Part shown: piece by piece, positions 4,896 through 6,320 of the stretch
Layout of the letters: each line of letters opens with the position of its first letter
How positions within the stretch are numbered: the stretch's first letter is position 1
Source of the DNA: Nitrospirota bacterium
Lineage (GTDB): Bacteria > Nitrospirota > Thermodesulfovibrionia > Thermodesulfovibrionales > UBA6898
Reading direction: 5' to 3'
Assembly: GCA_029858145.1 (NCBI GenBank)
Contig: JAOUFP010000187.1
Coordinates: forward strand, 1 to 6,320
DNA length: 6,320 nt
Translations under genes and position numbers: made by a program
Notes under the pieces: generated by a model
What the model saw: only the letters and a program-made list of their open reading frames with translations
Databases searched by the model: none
What the model was told of the DNA's origin: nothing

Positions 4896-6320
4896 ATGGC
4901 AAAAAAAGCAGCAAAAAAATATGTTTACTTTTTTGGAGATGGCAAAGCGGATGGCAGGGCAGATATGAAGAATCTCCTTGGAGGGAAGGGCGCTAACATT
5001 GCCGAGATGACGAACCTCGCGATTCCGGTGCCGCCCGGCTTTACGATAACCACCGAAGTCTGCACACTGTACTACAAGAACAATCGTCAATATCCCAAAG
5101 AATTAACGGGGCAGGTTGAAACTGCTCTTGCAAAAGTCGAGAAGATCATGCGCAAGAAGTTTGGCGACCCGAATAATCCTTTGCTGGTCTCGGTGCGCTC
5201 AGGCGCCCGCAGTTCCATGCCCGGCATGATGGAAACGGTGCTGAATGTCGGACTCACCACGAAGACTATTCCCGGACTTGTCAGGAAAACGAATAATGAA
5301 CGTTTTGTCTATGATGCATATCGTCGTCTGATGATGATGTATTCCGATGTTGTTATGGAAAAAGCTGCGGGAATAGAGACTGAAGGTGAAGGCATTCGCC
5401 ACAAGCTTGAGCATGTCATGCAGAAGATAAAAGATGAGAAAGGATACAAGAACGACACGGATTTGACGGTTGATGACCTGAAAATGCTCTGTGATGAATT
5501 CAAGGTGGTTATCAAGAATACTCTTAAAAAGGAATTCCCTGACAATCATATGGATCAGCTTTGGGGCGGTATAGGAGCAGTTTTCCAGTCCTGGATGGGA
5601 AAACGTGCTATTTCATACCGTAAAATAGAAAAGATTCCCGAAGAATGGGGAACAGCGGTGAATGTCCAGTCTATGGTTTTTGGTAATACCGGCGATAATT
5701 CCGCAACCGGCGTTGCCTTTACCAGAAATCCTGCAACAGGGGAAAATATGTTCTTCGGCGAATGGCTGACGAATGCCCAGGGTGAAGACGTTGTCGCCGG
5801 CATCAGGACTCCCAATCCGGTGAATAAGGCCGGAAAAACAGCAGATACTCTGCACCTCCCCTCACTTGAAGAATCTATGCCGAAGCTGTATAAACAGTTG
5901 TTCGGCATACAGAAGAAACTGGAGAAGCATTATCAGGATATGCAGGACATCGAGTTTACCATTGAAGATGGACGACTCTGGATGCTCCAGACAAGAACCG
6001 GAAAGCGCAATGGTCAGGCTGCCATTCGCATGGCGGTTGAGATGGCGAAATCAAAACTTATAACAAAACAGACGGCCGTTCTTCGTGTAAGGCCCGATCA
6101 GATCGATGAACTTTTACATCCCAGTGTTGCCCCTGTCGCCGAAAAACAGGGAGTTGAACTTGCAAAGGGTCTTCCCGCAGGGCCTGGGGGCGCTGTGGGC
6201 AGGATTGTACTGACAGCTGATGATGCCGAAGCATGGGCGAAGAAGGGAGAAAAAGTAATTCTCGTGAGAACCGAGACCTCTCCTGAAGATGTTCACGGTA
6301 TGCATGCAGCTCAGGCGATC
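4896..6320 (+). CDS. ppdK: Pyruvate, phosphate dikinase (N-terminal 475 codons; runs off the right edge)
   Basis: PPDK catalyses the reversible reaction pyruvate + ATP + Pi = PEP + AMP + PPi, in the cytoplasm. In anaerobes it serves gluconeogenesis or PPi-saving glycolysis. The frame is open to the window end. Visible: the N-terminal ATP-grasp nucleotide domain with GGKGANIAEM (29-38, K31), SVRSGARSSMPGMMET (99-114, R101), the GNTGDNSATGVAFTRNP block (263-279), and DIEFTIEDGRLWMLQTRTGKR from 351 to 371, with E353, Q365 and R367 at the same spacing as E323, Q335 and R337 of the Clostridium symbiosum enzyme. The phosphohistidine domain starts with GLPAGPGGAVG (425-435) and ETSPEDVHGM (460-469). 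The catalytic-histidine motif (GGMTSHA) would lie just past the right edge and cannot be checked. Family length is about 870-910 residues, so roughly half is seen. Ribosome binding site GGAGGG (4885-4890) is 5 bases from the ATG. Confidence 0.97.
   Translation, partial: MAKKAAKKYVYFFGDGKADGRADMKNLLGGKGANIAEMTNLAIPVPPGFTITTEVCTLYYKNNRQYPKELTGQVETALAKVEKIMRKKFGDPNNPLLVSVRSGARSSMPGMMETVLNVGLTTKTIPGLVRKTNNERFVYDAYRRLMMMYSDVVMEKAAGIETEGEGIRHKLEHVMQKIKDEKGYKNDTDLTVDDLKMLCDEFKVVIKNTLKKEFPDNHMDQLWGGIGAVFQSWMGKRAISYRKIEKIPEEWGTAVNVQSMVFGNTGDNSATGVAFTRNPATGENMFFGEWLTNAQGEDVVAGIRTPNPVNKAGKTADTLHLPSLEESMPKLYKQLFGIQKKLEKHYQDMQDIEFTIEDGRLWMLQTRTGKRNGQAAIRMAVEMAKSKLITKQTAVLRVRPDQIDELLHPSVAPVAEKQGVELAKGLPAGPGGAVGRIVLTADDAEAWAKKGEKVILVRTETSPEDVHGMHAAQAI

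Noticed and set aside
4893..6305. Several minus-strand ORFs opposite ppdK
   Set aside because: They are antisense to an intact, well-conserved enzyme and have no recognisable domains.

Overview
The window reads as ordinary chromosomal sequence from a Gram-negative (diderm) bacterium of moderate GC content. The clearest sign is a lipoprotein of the outer-membrane Slp family. Pyruvate, phosphate dikinase and a purM / M23 peptidase / bactofilin cluster would fit an anaerobic lineage such as Nitrospirota or a deltaproteobacterial-type phylum. That placement is inference from gene content only; there is no rRNA or other firm marker here.

Layout. Bases 1-1521 (minus strand) hold surE and, one base after its stop, the first 251 codons of a COG2509-type FAD-dependent dehydrogenase that runs off the left edge. 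A divergent intergenic region of about 386 bases (1522-1907) carries dyad symmetries, promoter-like boxes and a possible 39-codon leader ORF. A tight plus-strand operon follows: purM (1908-2954), an M23 peptidase (2941-3777, 14-base overlap) and a bactofilin (3777-4154, one-base TGATG overlap). It meets a convergent Slp-family lipoprotein gene (4173-4718, minus) after an 18-base gap. A 177-base divergent promoter region (4719-4895) separates that gene from ppdK (4896 to the right edge), of which the first 475 codons are visible.

How the genes work together. The M23 peptidase and bactofilin form a recognised type of cell-shape module: a cytoplasmic bactofilin scaffold placing a membrane-anchored murein endopeptidase. 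All M23 zinc and catalytic residues are present, so an active enzyme is expected. purM (purine synthesis) shares their transcript through overlap. SurE (nucleotide phosphatase) is transcribed divergently from purM, which puts nucleotide making and nucleotide breaking on either side of one control region. PpdK interconverts pyruvate and PEP and appears to have its own promoter with an operator-like inverted repeat around the -10 box.

I see no mobile element, CRISPR array, tRNA or rRNA, and no clearly novel system. The points most worth following are the control region between surE and purM, including its small ORF with a strong ribosome binding site, the inverted repeat over the ppdK promoter, and the tyrosine-rich tail of the Slp-like lipoprotein.
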